From positions 12,842,711 through 12,906,710 of the forward strand of contig NC_133910.1 in the NCBI RefSeq assembly GCF_964199755.1: a stretch of 64,000 nucleotides of DNA, in the 5' to 3' direction. The notes under the pieces are model-generated. The model was given only the letters and a program-made list of their open reading frames with translations. It had not been told where the DNA came from and did no database searches. Of this stretch, positions 16,901 to 28,900 are shown piece by piece. Origin of the DNA: Larus michahellis (taxonomy: Eukaryota > Chordata > Aves > Charadriiformes > Laridae). Both the position numbers and the translations under genes were made by a program. Positions within the stretch are counted from its first letter, which is position 1. Each line of letters opens with the position of its first letter.

Positions 16901-19900
16901 GAACAGGAGCAGATACCTCTGTCCACTCACTGAAGCTCCATTCATAAGAGCACATTCGGATGACACAGGGGACGCTGGTAAGGGGCTTCTCTGCCACAGG
17001 ACACAAACGCTCCTCCAGCAGAATCTCCTTGCCTTGGTGAATCTGCACGCAGGTGACCAGCTGAACGGCTAAGCCAAGCCCACAGCTGGAGGAGCAGGGG
17101 CCAGATGGAGTTACCTTCCATCTGACAGAGGACATGGAGGAGAAAAATTAAGTTAGTGATGAATCCCCACCCTCTACTATCTCTCACTGTAGAAAATGCA
17201 CTGCATCCTTCCCCCTTCTGCTTCTCAGCAGCTTTCTTCACCCCTCCGACTCACACGCTTTGCTGCCTATGGCACTTACAAGGCAGCCTTTGAAACAAGG
17301 CTGGAGCAGCTTTGGAGTTGGACACAAACAGAGGGCACTCACATTTTGCGTAAGCCCACAGACTCCAAAAATACATTGATTCTTACTCTGCGTCCATTAC
17401 AGTCTTCCCCAGGGTGACATACACAGGCTTAACTGCAAAAACAATCTTATCTCCCTCCAAAACACACACCACTGAACAGTCCGATCAGAAACCGACCCAG
17501 GGTATTTCACCCTGGGAATGGCATCCTGTAGCACACAAAAAACGTTCAGATGCCAGTGGCTTCCCAGTCCCACAGCAAATTTATCAACCCTGAGCCATAT
17601 CCTAGATCACACCATACATGTTCACAGACAACAAGGCAAATGTGTCACCATCTTTTGCAGTTATGGATTTGGGGCAATATGGGATCAAGAGGTTTTCAGT
17701 TTTTCCTTGGACTCAAACTCCAAAGACTTCACTTACTTCTGCCTAAGAATATACCAGCCCAGGAAAGACTCTCAATTAATTTGCTGAGTATGGATCAGTG
17801 TTACTGTTTTTGCAGCTGTCTGTGCTTTCCAAGCAGGGGAGAGGAAGATAACATCCTCAGAGTAGCCTGACCCTTACTTTGCCATGTCCCTGGAGATAGA
17901 GAGAGGAAGGGAAGACCTCTCACTGGCTCATTGTCTCCTGGTAACTGCTTTACCTTGGTGGGCAGGGACTGAGATCACAGACTTCCATCCTGCTCTCCGG
18001 CTTTGGCACTGGATGACAGTTTTCTTCTTGGGTTTCTTCTTTGGTGTCAAAAGCCACACACACATACTGTAGCTGAGTCTTACCTAGAAAGCAAAGTGAT
18101 CTTACTGCATGGCGTGCACGCAAGGCTTGAAAATAAGCCAAGGAGTGTCAGTCACATCTGCGTGCACAAAACAAGCCAACTTTGCCCAAGCCTCAGGCAC
18201 ACTTATTGCACTCATCCCCCCAACTCTGAAACAAAGCAGCAGCCAGCCAGCTCCCTAAACTATTCCCTCTCTGAGACAAACTCCCTTGCCGCTTCCAGAC
18301 TCAAAAGAATTGTGGGCACAGCTACACATGCACTTAGAACTGTAGGGGGGAAGAGACCAGGTTCCTGAGGTTCCTAGGCACTGAGCTCACACCTACAGCC
18401 AAGTAACATTTCCCTGCAGCACTGCAAGATCTCACCTCTACCACAGGAGACGGAACACTCTCCAGCTACAGGGGTCCAGACATACACGGTCTGATTTTCC
18501 AGTTGGATATGCCCAAGTGACTCCGAAGTCTGAAGTAAGTGTGCATCTTCCTCCTCAGAACAGAGCAAAAAGACCCAGACTGACATTGGCACCTGCTTTC
18601 CACACTGGTCCCGATCTAATGAAGGCAGAGGATACTTCCAGATCAAGCCTACAAGATATTTGCTGTCACTGAAGACAGAGGCACATTTAAGCACTTTCTC
18701 CATTTTTGCAGAACATATAAGTACCACGAATAGCTAAGGACATCCAACAGCCAAACCCTGTCTAATTCACACTACCTGAAGAGAGATACCTGAGACTGGA
18801 GATGCCTAAAGCAGTATCTTCCCCACCTCTAAATGTAAACCTGGCAGTGGCTCCCCAGTACGGAATTGCACCAGTGATCCTGAGCTGAGAAGCCCTTTTC
18901 CCTGCTAGCAATCCTCCCCACCATGTCAGAACCTCTCTGTTTGCCAGTGAGGCATCTCCCAGTAGACCAGGGGTTATTTCTGTTTCTGGTTTTGTTGGAC
19001 TTTGCGAGGAGAAATGAAGAAACATAGTCAACAGCTGCCCTACACAAACCACCACTATGAATTGATGAATCCAGCAGCATAAATTAAGAGGGAAATAGCT
19101 GTCTAAAATGACAGGAAGAACCTTTAACTGAGCAGACATCCTTGGTGTAAACCGCCCTCCCAGACTCCAGTAATAAGGTGGTTCTTCCTACTGGTAGCCT
19201 CCTGTGGATCACAAATGGAAAGCTCCCAGTGAGACTTCCGAAATAAGCCAAGCCAATAAACTCACTTTGTCCCAGCCCAAAGGGCAGATGTTAACCACAC
19301 ACGGCACAACGGAGAGAGGTTTTTCTTCTGCTGGACACAAGCTGTCATCCACAGCAGTCTCCAATCCATCACGAAACTGAACACAGGTCAGATTCTGCTG
19401 GGCAACTCCAGTTCCACAGACAGCAGAGCATTCATCTACCTGAGACACCTTCCACCTAAACAGGAAGTAATTGTATCACCCTATTTCTCATCTGGATCAT
19501 GGAGGTTTATTACTCATGCCACTGATCACAGAATTGGGTCATACAGAGTATTCAGCTTCTCCACTTCAAGAGCCTTGTCTGGATGTGATTGAGAGGACAA
19601 CTGCTGGAAATGTAAGTCCTTGCAATGACAGCTCTCTCGGGCTAAAAGCTAAGGAGCTATAATTTACAGTGTAATCACTTTTTATTAAACACTAAAATGT
19701 CTATGAGATCAATGCCTGGGCAGGTTTGGCTCTTGGTTCTCTTTCCAGACTAATTAACACAAGGGTCTCCTCCAGAGTAAGATCAAATCTTTGATGGCGC
19801 AATCTTGGAAAGAATGTGAGCAGACATCTTCTGGCCATGCCCTCAAAGTATCTTCATTCAGCAGACTACTGTAAAATATTGGAAGGACTATCTCCCGTTC

Positions 19901-22900
19901 GTTCAGCTGACATCTCAATTACCTCATGCGACCAGGAAAGACAGAACATGGCTTGGGATCCACTAAGCCATTATAATTAGGAAGAAACTACGTCATACCT
20001 CTCCTTTTTTTTCACCTTGCGCAGTGCAAATGAGACTGCAGAGACGGGGTTAGCTGCCAGAGAAAGGACACGCGAAGCAAGAATTCAGCTGAGCTTCCAG
20101 GAACACCAACCTGTACAGGCATGGCTCCATGGCACAGGGCTTGTGCCCCGAAAGGGGCTGTGGGAGCCCCAGACACCATTCATCTTCTGTTGTTTCATTC
20201 TTTGTCTGGTCAAAGCACACATGATTCACTGGTTGTGTCCCTGGGATACAAAAGGAAAAGGAAAGGAAGTCATCAACAAAGCGAACAGCTCACCTCTGTT
20301 ATGCTAGGCCGATGCAGTAATATCGCTTTACTCAAATCACCTGTCTAGGAAAACGGCGTATTTGGGAATACAGACTTTCTATAAACACAGAAGCACCTTC
20401 TCTCTGGTATAACTTTTCCTCAAGAGTTTTAAAGTGACTTTCCAAGATGAACACCCCAGAAGATGAGAAGTTTGATGGATAATCCACTGCCAAAATGGAA
20501 AGACTGCTCTAAACTGGCCATTTGCTAGAACAAGCATATCAATCATAATTTGGTCCAAATTACTTCTAATGATCTTGATGTCTGACTGATGAGGGACAGG
20601 TTGCTGAAAATAAGCTCTAGCAGCCAGCCATTTTCAAATGACATTCAGTAGAACTAATCATGTAATAACATCACGGAGCCTTTGTACCCAGACAGCACCG
20701 TGCCCACGTCCTCAAAGTGATCACCAACTTCCAGAACTAGACTAGAGGTACTGGGAGAGAAACTGCAGGCTTGCATCGCCTGTGGCATGCAAAAAATGAA
20801 ATATTCATAAACTACAGCTATAAACAAGATTTTTAACAATACTGAACTTAACAGGTTAAGTAGGTAAAAATCCAAACTCTAAAAAGTTACAAGTAAAGCC
20901 GTAAAGAGTCGCAGTGACTGAGCTACCCACACAGAGAGACAGGCATTCCTGAATCTCAAAGAGCGTGACCCTGAGAAGCACATGTCAAGAATCAATCAGC
21001 AACGTTATCTTTTCACTACCCTCCTTGGTTTCGAATAACGTCCATTGGTAAGGAGGGCCTGAGCATCACTTTCAGCTCTCAAGATGCCATTTCAACTTGG
21101 ATCCTCAACTTTCTGTTATTTTAAGTCCCAGCTTTCATTTTCTTGTTTGTGACCGCATTAGCTGGGAAGCCCTAGAGCATTTTGAGCTCCTTACTTCAGG
21201 GTTTCAGCCATCAGTTCACCTGGGGAACCTGCTGGAGAAAAGCTCTCCAGACATAACCAGTCCTATAGATTGACTTCCGTAAGTATTCATTAATGCATTT
21301 TCTAAATCCTTGTCACAAAAATCTTGCAAGGCTTGCCAGTGTCATCTGTATTGTCTGGTAAACAAGATGTCAGACTGTCTACCAGAGTGATCTGTTACAA
21401 TCTGCATTATGATTTCTTCAGGGAGACAGAAAGGATTAGCCACGGCACAGGAATAGAATTCTAAGAGGGAAGTTTCATAATTAGCTCTGAGGCTTTAGTC
21501 AGACACTAGATACCACTCTGGTCTTAGACTTTTGATGTTTAGCCAACTTCAAATTACAGTCTTCAATAACTTCGAAAGATCTGAGAAAATTATTTAGTCT
21601 TAAAACCAAAAGTTTGGTTAAAACCTATTTAAAAATCCTCTTCACAATCAAACATTTTCACTATCATTTTGATGATTCGTCTCATTTGCTGACTTGCTAA
21701 TTCAATTCAAAAGCTGTACCACTCTCTTCTTTGGTTCAGTTTAACACTGGCAACTGCAGCTCACTTTCTGCAATTTGCTTTTAAGTTCAGTTCAGTTGTT
21801 TAATAAGTTCTAACGAAGTGTCTATCACTGATGTCACTTTTCTTTCAGTCGGGAAGAAAGAAACGGCTCTCTCCACGAGAGCCCATGGATGGAGTAAGAT
21901 CTAGGTGACTACCAGCCAGCCAAACTAGAAGTCTGCCCTACTTTTACTCCGTAAAAAGTAAAGATTGAGTACTGCTGTCTCACCTTCCCCACAGGTCACT
22001 GAACATGGCCCCTGCTGAGGAATCCACATATAAGTCAGATTCTCTTTGGGGACAAAATAGCTGAAGGTGATGTCTGGGTTGGTGGCATTGCCATATTCTT
22101 TTGCATACGTTCGATAGACCTGGTGAAAGAAAAAGTTGTGGTCAATGCACCAATCAACTCAGACTTACTTCTCAGAATGGAGACAGGAGAAAGTAGTCCC
22201 CCTTTTCCATCCAATCCTGAGCCTCAATACTATGACTCTCAGTTCTTGCCAGATGCAGTCAGGGCACTCACTCTGTGAATTCTGTGGACGGGACACTGAA
22301 AAAAAGAGCAGGCCAAGTAAAAGGTTTAACTCGGCCTGCTTCTCCCCACACAACCATCCGCCAGACCTGCAGAAAGCCTACAGGCAGCCAATCCTCAACC
22401 TTTCCCAAGAAGAGCAACGCCATCACTCTTAGTTAGCACCACCTCCGCTGGCCTTGGACATGACGCGTACTACACCTCGATTCTGCACCGCAGCAGAGCT
22501 ACACAAACTCAGCCCGGCCAGTTCTGACTGACCCCTTTCCAACTCTGCTATTCTAATTTACCTGTATTTCAATTTCTTCTTGTGTTGGCCCATCCACATG
22601 GACTTCCTCCAGGCTTGGCAGGTTGTCCTTGGTGAGAAACACTTTGTATTTGATCTGGCTGTCCTCCAGAACTGACGGATAGGTGACATTCAGCGATATT
22701 TTTCCTTTTCCAGCAACCACATATACTCCTTTAACCTTCACAGCTAGAGGAGCAAAAGTAACAGTGAGGTTAAGGATCGCCTTGTGCTGGCAACTACAGA
22801 CTGCCCATTTGCTAAAAACCAGTTTGATCTAAGTCGGGCTTCCCAAAGAGCATGGCTTCTACCACTTCTCACTGAGAAGTGACAAGTTGAGAAGAAACAA

Positions 22901-25900
22901 GTGACTGAGAAGAAACAAGCTGCGTCATCGAGAACTTTCCTCCTGAATTCCATTTTTGTGTTTTTACAGGTTTTTTTCAGCCCTGCCTGTAAGTCCCTCC
23001 TCTCCTTTTCATCCAACTCACCCAAATGCGTGAAGAGCGGTCTCCGATTGGTAACATGGACCAAGGTGGTATTATAAGGCAGGGAGAGAAATGTAACGTA
23101 CTCTGGAAGGATGGAAAGAAAGAAGATATGGTTGCCTTCCATTACTGTACCTCTGTTAAAAAGGCTGGGGATTACCGATCAACCCCTCTTTACCTTACTA
23201 GCATGCCATCCATTGGAGGACAAGCCTTGCAGGCAGCACTGGTTTAATTGCAGACAGGGGTTATATAACTAATGTAAAAAAAATAAGGATACAACAGCGA
23301 TGGCCAGCAGGCGAAATTCACACTCACCTTAGCTCTATCAGCTTGGCTTGAACACAGGGATGGTGAACACAGCAAACAAAACTGAACTGAATTCTGCGTC
23401 CCGTTCTCATTTTTCTTTTGTTCTTTTTACGTTCTCTGCTAATATCTGTATGTGTTACTGCAAGAGCCAGATCAGTTACCAAATGGATGTTTAACATCTC
23501 ATGAAGCATCTGATACAGCTTCCAGCTCCCAGTAATTTGCTGGATTTCCCAGACGGCCACATTTCTGGTCCATGTCCAGAGAAGAACTATGACCAAAAAA
23601 GTCCCTCTGCCTACACAACAGCTACCTCCCTGCTGCAGATCTTAGCTGTCTTCTCTGTTGACTCCCCAAACTCCACCACCATATCCTCCATAAAATAAAA
23701 TCAAGCAGAACCAGAAACAAGAAGTCACATACAGAAGATTATGAACACTGAACATTAATACAAGTATGTATCCTACAAACAGCACCATGACGTTGTGCCT
23801 GAGGGTAAGGGCTACACACCTTTAGCTTTTCCTTCTGTGTAAGATCCACTCACTTTGGTGCAAGTGGTATTATCACCCCCACAGACCTTGCAAGAGTCCA
23901 TTATTTTCTTGGAGTCCATCTGGCCATCACACCCGAAAGCCTGAGCAAAGGGGAGAGTTTGTCAAGATTTGCCTATTCTGAGAAGAAAATAAGTGAATGA
24001 AAGCAACATTGCCTGAATTCCTGAAACTGCCTTTTTCATTTGTAATTCGAGTTTAAGAAGCCAACACGGACAGAGATTCATTTGTGCCTAGATCTACCGC
24101 TGTACAGCAGTATGCAAGGCCAGGGATTGGAAAGTCTTAGCTGAGAGCACAAGTTTCATTAATTGTGTGACATTTTCTTTCCCATATGAAGTAGCCCAGA
24201 AAGATTTCTCCTGTGGCCTAAAACAAAGGCTCTGCACTCCCTCTCTTCTATGAACTCTTTCTGGAGGTGCAGGGGGGGGAAAAAAGCCCAGGAGAACTGT
24301 AAACATGAATGGCAGGTTCTAAAGGAATCATTAGCTCCCCAACCCGCAAACCCAAATCTAGCTCACATCCTCCAGCCTGGCCTTCAATCCCACGGAGCTC
24401 AGAAAAGAGATTCTACCCTCATTCCCATGAACAAGACTAATTTACACAAAGCTACAGGAGGATCTCAGCAGGCTTAGCAGCAGAACACGTGCAACTGCTG
24501 AATTTATGCTAGAGGAACGGATCCCAAGCTTTGGATGCTGCCGTAACATACATATTTATCACTGTCGCCAATAGAACAGCAGAAATCAGAATAGATTATG
24601 CCTACACCCTCTGCTGTTCATTAGGTGGAAACGCATTACGAAACATTGTGAACACGAGGATAATGAGAAAAACATAAAACGTTAAAAGTGTATTCTGGGA
24701 ATGTAAAGAAACAACAGAAAACATACAACCAGGGCAGCATCGAGCAGTTACTAAAATGCAGACAGCGCGGGGGAGTTATATTCAAGTTCATCATGAAAGA
24801 ATGCCTTTCTCATGTCCAATCCAGAGGGGGAAAAAAGTTAACTTCAGTTTTGATTAGCGATACCTCAACAATCAATTTGTTGACTTACGATTCCCAGGTT
24901 TTACTCCTCATTTTGCCACTGACCTGTATGTTCAAATCATGTAACTTTTCTCCAACAGGGTCGGCATTTTATAGGGTTATTTATACCATGCAAACTGAAC
25001 AGCTAATGAAGTATCCTCAACCACTGCACAAACCAATTGCTTCTGGGATTAAAGATGAATAGCCTTACGTACTTACTGCATAATTAGCAGAATGCCTTAT
25101 CTAGAGGGCATTGGATGCACAGATAGAAGAGTAGATTGTTAGAGTCCATCCAATAAGCTAAGAACAAAACTCTCTTCATTTGAGAAGAGCTCGATCTGTT
25201 GTTTGGGACACTGGGGTTTTTTCCCCTGCTCCTAGTAAACTGACCCCTTTGGTGCAGATTACACCTCAGAGGTTCACGGGGATTCCCCAGTCACTTACTC
25301 TGCAGCTTCCCATTACACACAGACTGAAAGCCCCACGGTGCTCAGAGTCATCCTGCTCGCATCTGGTTCCATCTACGAAACTGTCTTCGCGGCTTACCAT
25401 GAATTCGTTTCCAAGGGCCCTGCACATGTGCTTGCACAGCATGTCCCCTAGAGGAGGCAGACAGAAGAAAGGAGTCACTCTTCCACAAAGGCACGTGGCT
25501 GACCATCAAGTAACGGAAAGGGTATCCAGGTTCCACGGGAAAACTAAAACAATCAACGAAATGCCCTTTTGACTTCACAGTACGGACAGGTCCGTGAGCG
25601 CTCCCCTTCACAAAGAAACCACAGTTTCTCAGTCTTTCCTTACCTTTGGCAAAGCCAACAGCAGAAGTCCAGGTATAAAAGGATGGTGCTTCTACAGTGA
25701 GATACAGTGGCTTTAGATTTGTTGCTGCACATTGTTCATCCATGAAGTCCTGCTGGGTCATCAAACAGGCCTACATCCCCGAGAGAATCGTATGGGTAAC
25801 GAAAGGAAGTGACTGAGCACAGAATCCCAAACAGCATTTTACCCACTAGCTAAGGGCAGAGAGCTGGTAAGTAAAACACCAAAACAACTGCAAATAAAGA

Positions 25901-28900
25901 AAACCTCTTCAAAGGGAGGCTGCGGGATATGCAGAGAATTGTGTTTGGAAGCTGATATCTTTGCTATTTATACAAAATAAACGGATAAGAAAAACAGGAA
26001 CAATATAAGAATGTCCCTCTGAAGAAAACTATCATTAAGTGAGTCACTGTTTTCTCAGTGTCTCTCCTGCTATGAAGGCATAGAAAAAACGCTTGATTAC
26101 ATGTGAACAATGCCATTAAATAATACTGCTGTCTTCAGACACAGTGGAACAAATATCCCTCCTGTTGTCAGACAGCTGGCGGCTGTAATACAAATCTTTA
26201 GTCCTCCTTCCCACAGCAATCAGCTGTGAGAAGTAAGTCCCAAAACCATACAGCTCTCAAAGGGTTAAATGGCATTAAGAAAAAAGCCTAGAAGATGCAA
26301 TCAGCTCCATTACCTGAGTATTGCACATCTCCACTTGGATGCTGGTGCCACGGCATTCCTGTCCCCCAAAAGCAGGCCTGGAAATGACAAGAAAAGTACT
26401 CCTCAATAGAGGCGGGTTTTGTGCGAAGCAAAGAGCAAGACTCAGACCCCGTGGCCCTGAGTCGGCCAAGAGGCACTGCAAACGCCCAGCTCCCCGCCTC
26501 GTACCTGGGGTTGTTACAGAACCGCTGCCTTATCACGACTCCACCTCCGCAGCTGCGAGAGCAGGAGGAGAAGGGGCTCCAGCCAGACCACTGCCCATGG
26601 ACTACAGCCATTGGGTTCAGTTCTTCCAGAGAGCTGCACTGTCCCTTGGAGCACCACTAAGACCAAGAATATACAAAATCGGCAGCAGCACCACAGTGAA
26701 GCCAGCAGGGCTGGCTGGGATCCACAAGGGTGGCACAACTCCCCATCTTTTTGCAGTTGCTGTTAACAGAATCGCAAGATGAATGAGGCACCTTCTCTCA
26801 AAAGGCTAGAAGAGTCTCCTTCCTAATTACAGTCTAACGTGAGGCTGGGATTAAAACAACGACCTGAGAGGCCATTTCAAGTAGAAAGCAAAGCCCTGGA
26901 GGAGAGCTCAGATGTGAGGCTATAGACCCGCAAAGTAACTCCAGAGATACAGACAAGGTGGAAACAGCAAGATCGGCCGGTACTAGTTTGTGACCGGAGT
27001 GCCCGGCCTTAGCTCCCTGGCCAAGGCAGGGAGTGCCACGTACCTTCCAGCCACCACCAATGTCTTGCTCTCTAATGAGCTCCACAGCACCCACACCCAC
27101 TTCTGACCATCAGATCAGCAGCCTCCTTACCTTATTGATTCCACACTCAGTACCATCCAAGAGGGGGACAAGAAGCCGAGTACAGCTGGATTTGTCTCCT
27201 GGTTGTACATGGCATGAGAGAACTTCACATATGTCCTGGTGCGACAAGAAAATCAGGGAGTTCGGGGAGTCACTCAGGCTCATCAACACAGCAGTCCCAA
27301 AAGCTGCTCCGTTTAAATGGTGCCTGTCCCAGATGTTTGGTTTCCCACAGCTACCCAACAATGCAAGCAAGTTCCTCCATTTCTCCTGCTATTGGGCGAA
27401 AGTTGTGGGCATGTCAAAAGACCATCACTGCCAGCTGTAATACTAGGAGATGATCAACTGAAGCAATTAAATTTTCACCCACCTTAGTGCTTCCTCATTA
27501 ACAAAACATGTCCAGATGGCAGCTATTAGCCATGCTGCATTGCTCAGACATGGGGACTTGGGCAGTGGCAGGGAAGCTGAAGGAATTCCATGAACAAAAG
27601 CTCCCTAAGACAGGGCCCTGAGTCGGTGTACCCAGCACTAGTGCCACCAGGCCCCTGTTCGGACAGAAGGCTCTGGGCACTGTGCAAACCTTAAAGGAGA
27701 CTTATGTGGACAAAGGAGTTGATGGAGAGAGGGAAGCATTTTAAAATCCTTTCAAAGGTTTGTTTTTTGCCAAGAAATCTGTGTCAGGAAAGCACCTTCC
27801 ATCCCTTTACAGTAAAAACATTCCCAGCTCCCTCTTCCTGAATCTCAGTTCCAGAACATTTCCCTGCTGCCCCTAGCAAGACAGACCAACTTTCTACCTA
27901 CAACATTGCTGTCAGCAAAGGTGCATGCTGTGGCAACACTCCCAAAGGCTATTTTACATTGCTCATCTGCTCCATAGTACAAGCCAGGCTTCCATCCAGG
28001 GATGCTGCTGTCCGTGTCCGGCAGGTCATTTAAGCAGTTTGTTTGGCCTGTGCTGATAGAAACATAAGAAATATCACTTTCCCAGCTGTGGGCAGTAAGG
28101 ACAATGACATGTTTGCAAACTTGTGCTGAGTTTCATTCTGGGAGTTGGCTGTTGCTTTCCCAGACAACACATGCTTACTGTGGGCTGTGATGGATTTAGC
28201 TGCAGCAGCTGCCTGGAGATGCTCACAGTTCCCTGCTGCTGAAGTTAAAACAGAAACTCATGCCTGTTCCTCACCCAGCCAGCTCACAGCCCGCAATGCG
28301 TGTTTAAACCTAGATGCTCTGACATTTTAAATAAAATTTCCAGGCTGAGCTAGTGTCTGAGAAGTCCAACACAGCACAGGCATGTTACTCTGTGATTTCC
28401 AGTTACTTGAAGCAAAAACTGAGTTTAACCTCAGCAACAGACACAAGTGATAAGAAATAAACAAACCCCAAGTTTTTCACAGTTCCTCATTTTCCAAGAC
28501 TGTCCTATTTTATTGCCTTTCCCTCCTCTCTCCTAAGCCCCCAGCACAGGGAACCTCTCCCACAGGGGCGCACAGAACTGGACCATTCCCCTACCTGACA
28601 AAGGCCAGGAACTCTTCTCGGCTGCACTGTGACCAGGAGAGGTCGATGCTGTTGTGGTTTCCTGCTGAACCCATGATGTAACCGCTGCTGCTGCACCCAT
28701 TCCCCTCGCCATCGTGGGGAATTCCAAGACTGCAACAGAAGCAGCACAGTGCCCTGAGAAGAAACCCAGAGGCCGGGGTCCCTCAGAGCCTCTTTTCTCT
28801 AAGCAAGGGCTGAGCCCCTTCTGCAGCCTTGCCTTCTACCATTGTCACAAAGGTTTTCTCTCCTCTTTGCAGTTTCTAATTGTCATAGAGCATGCAAGAA

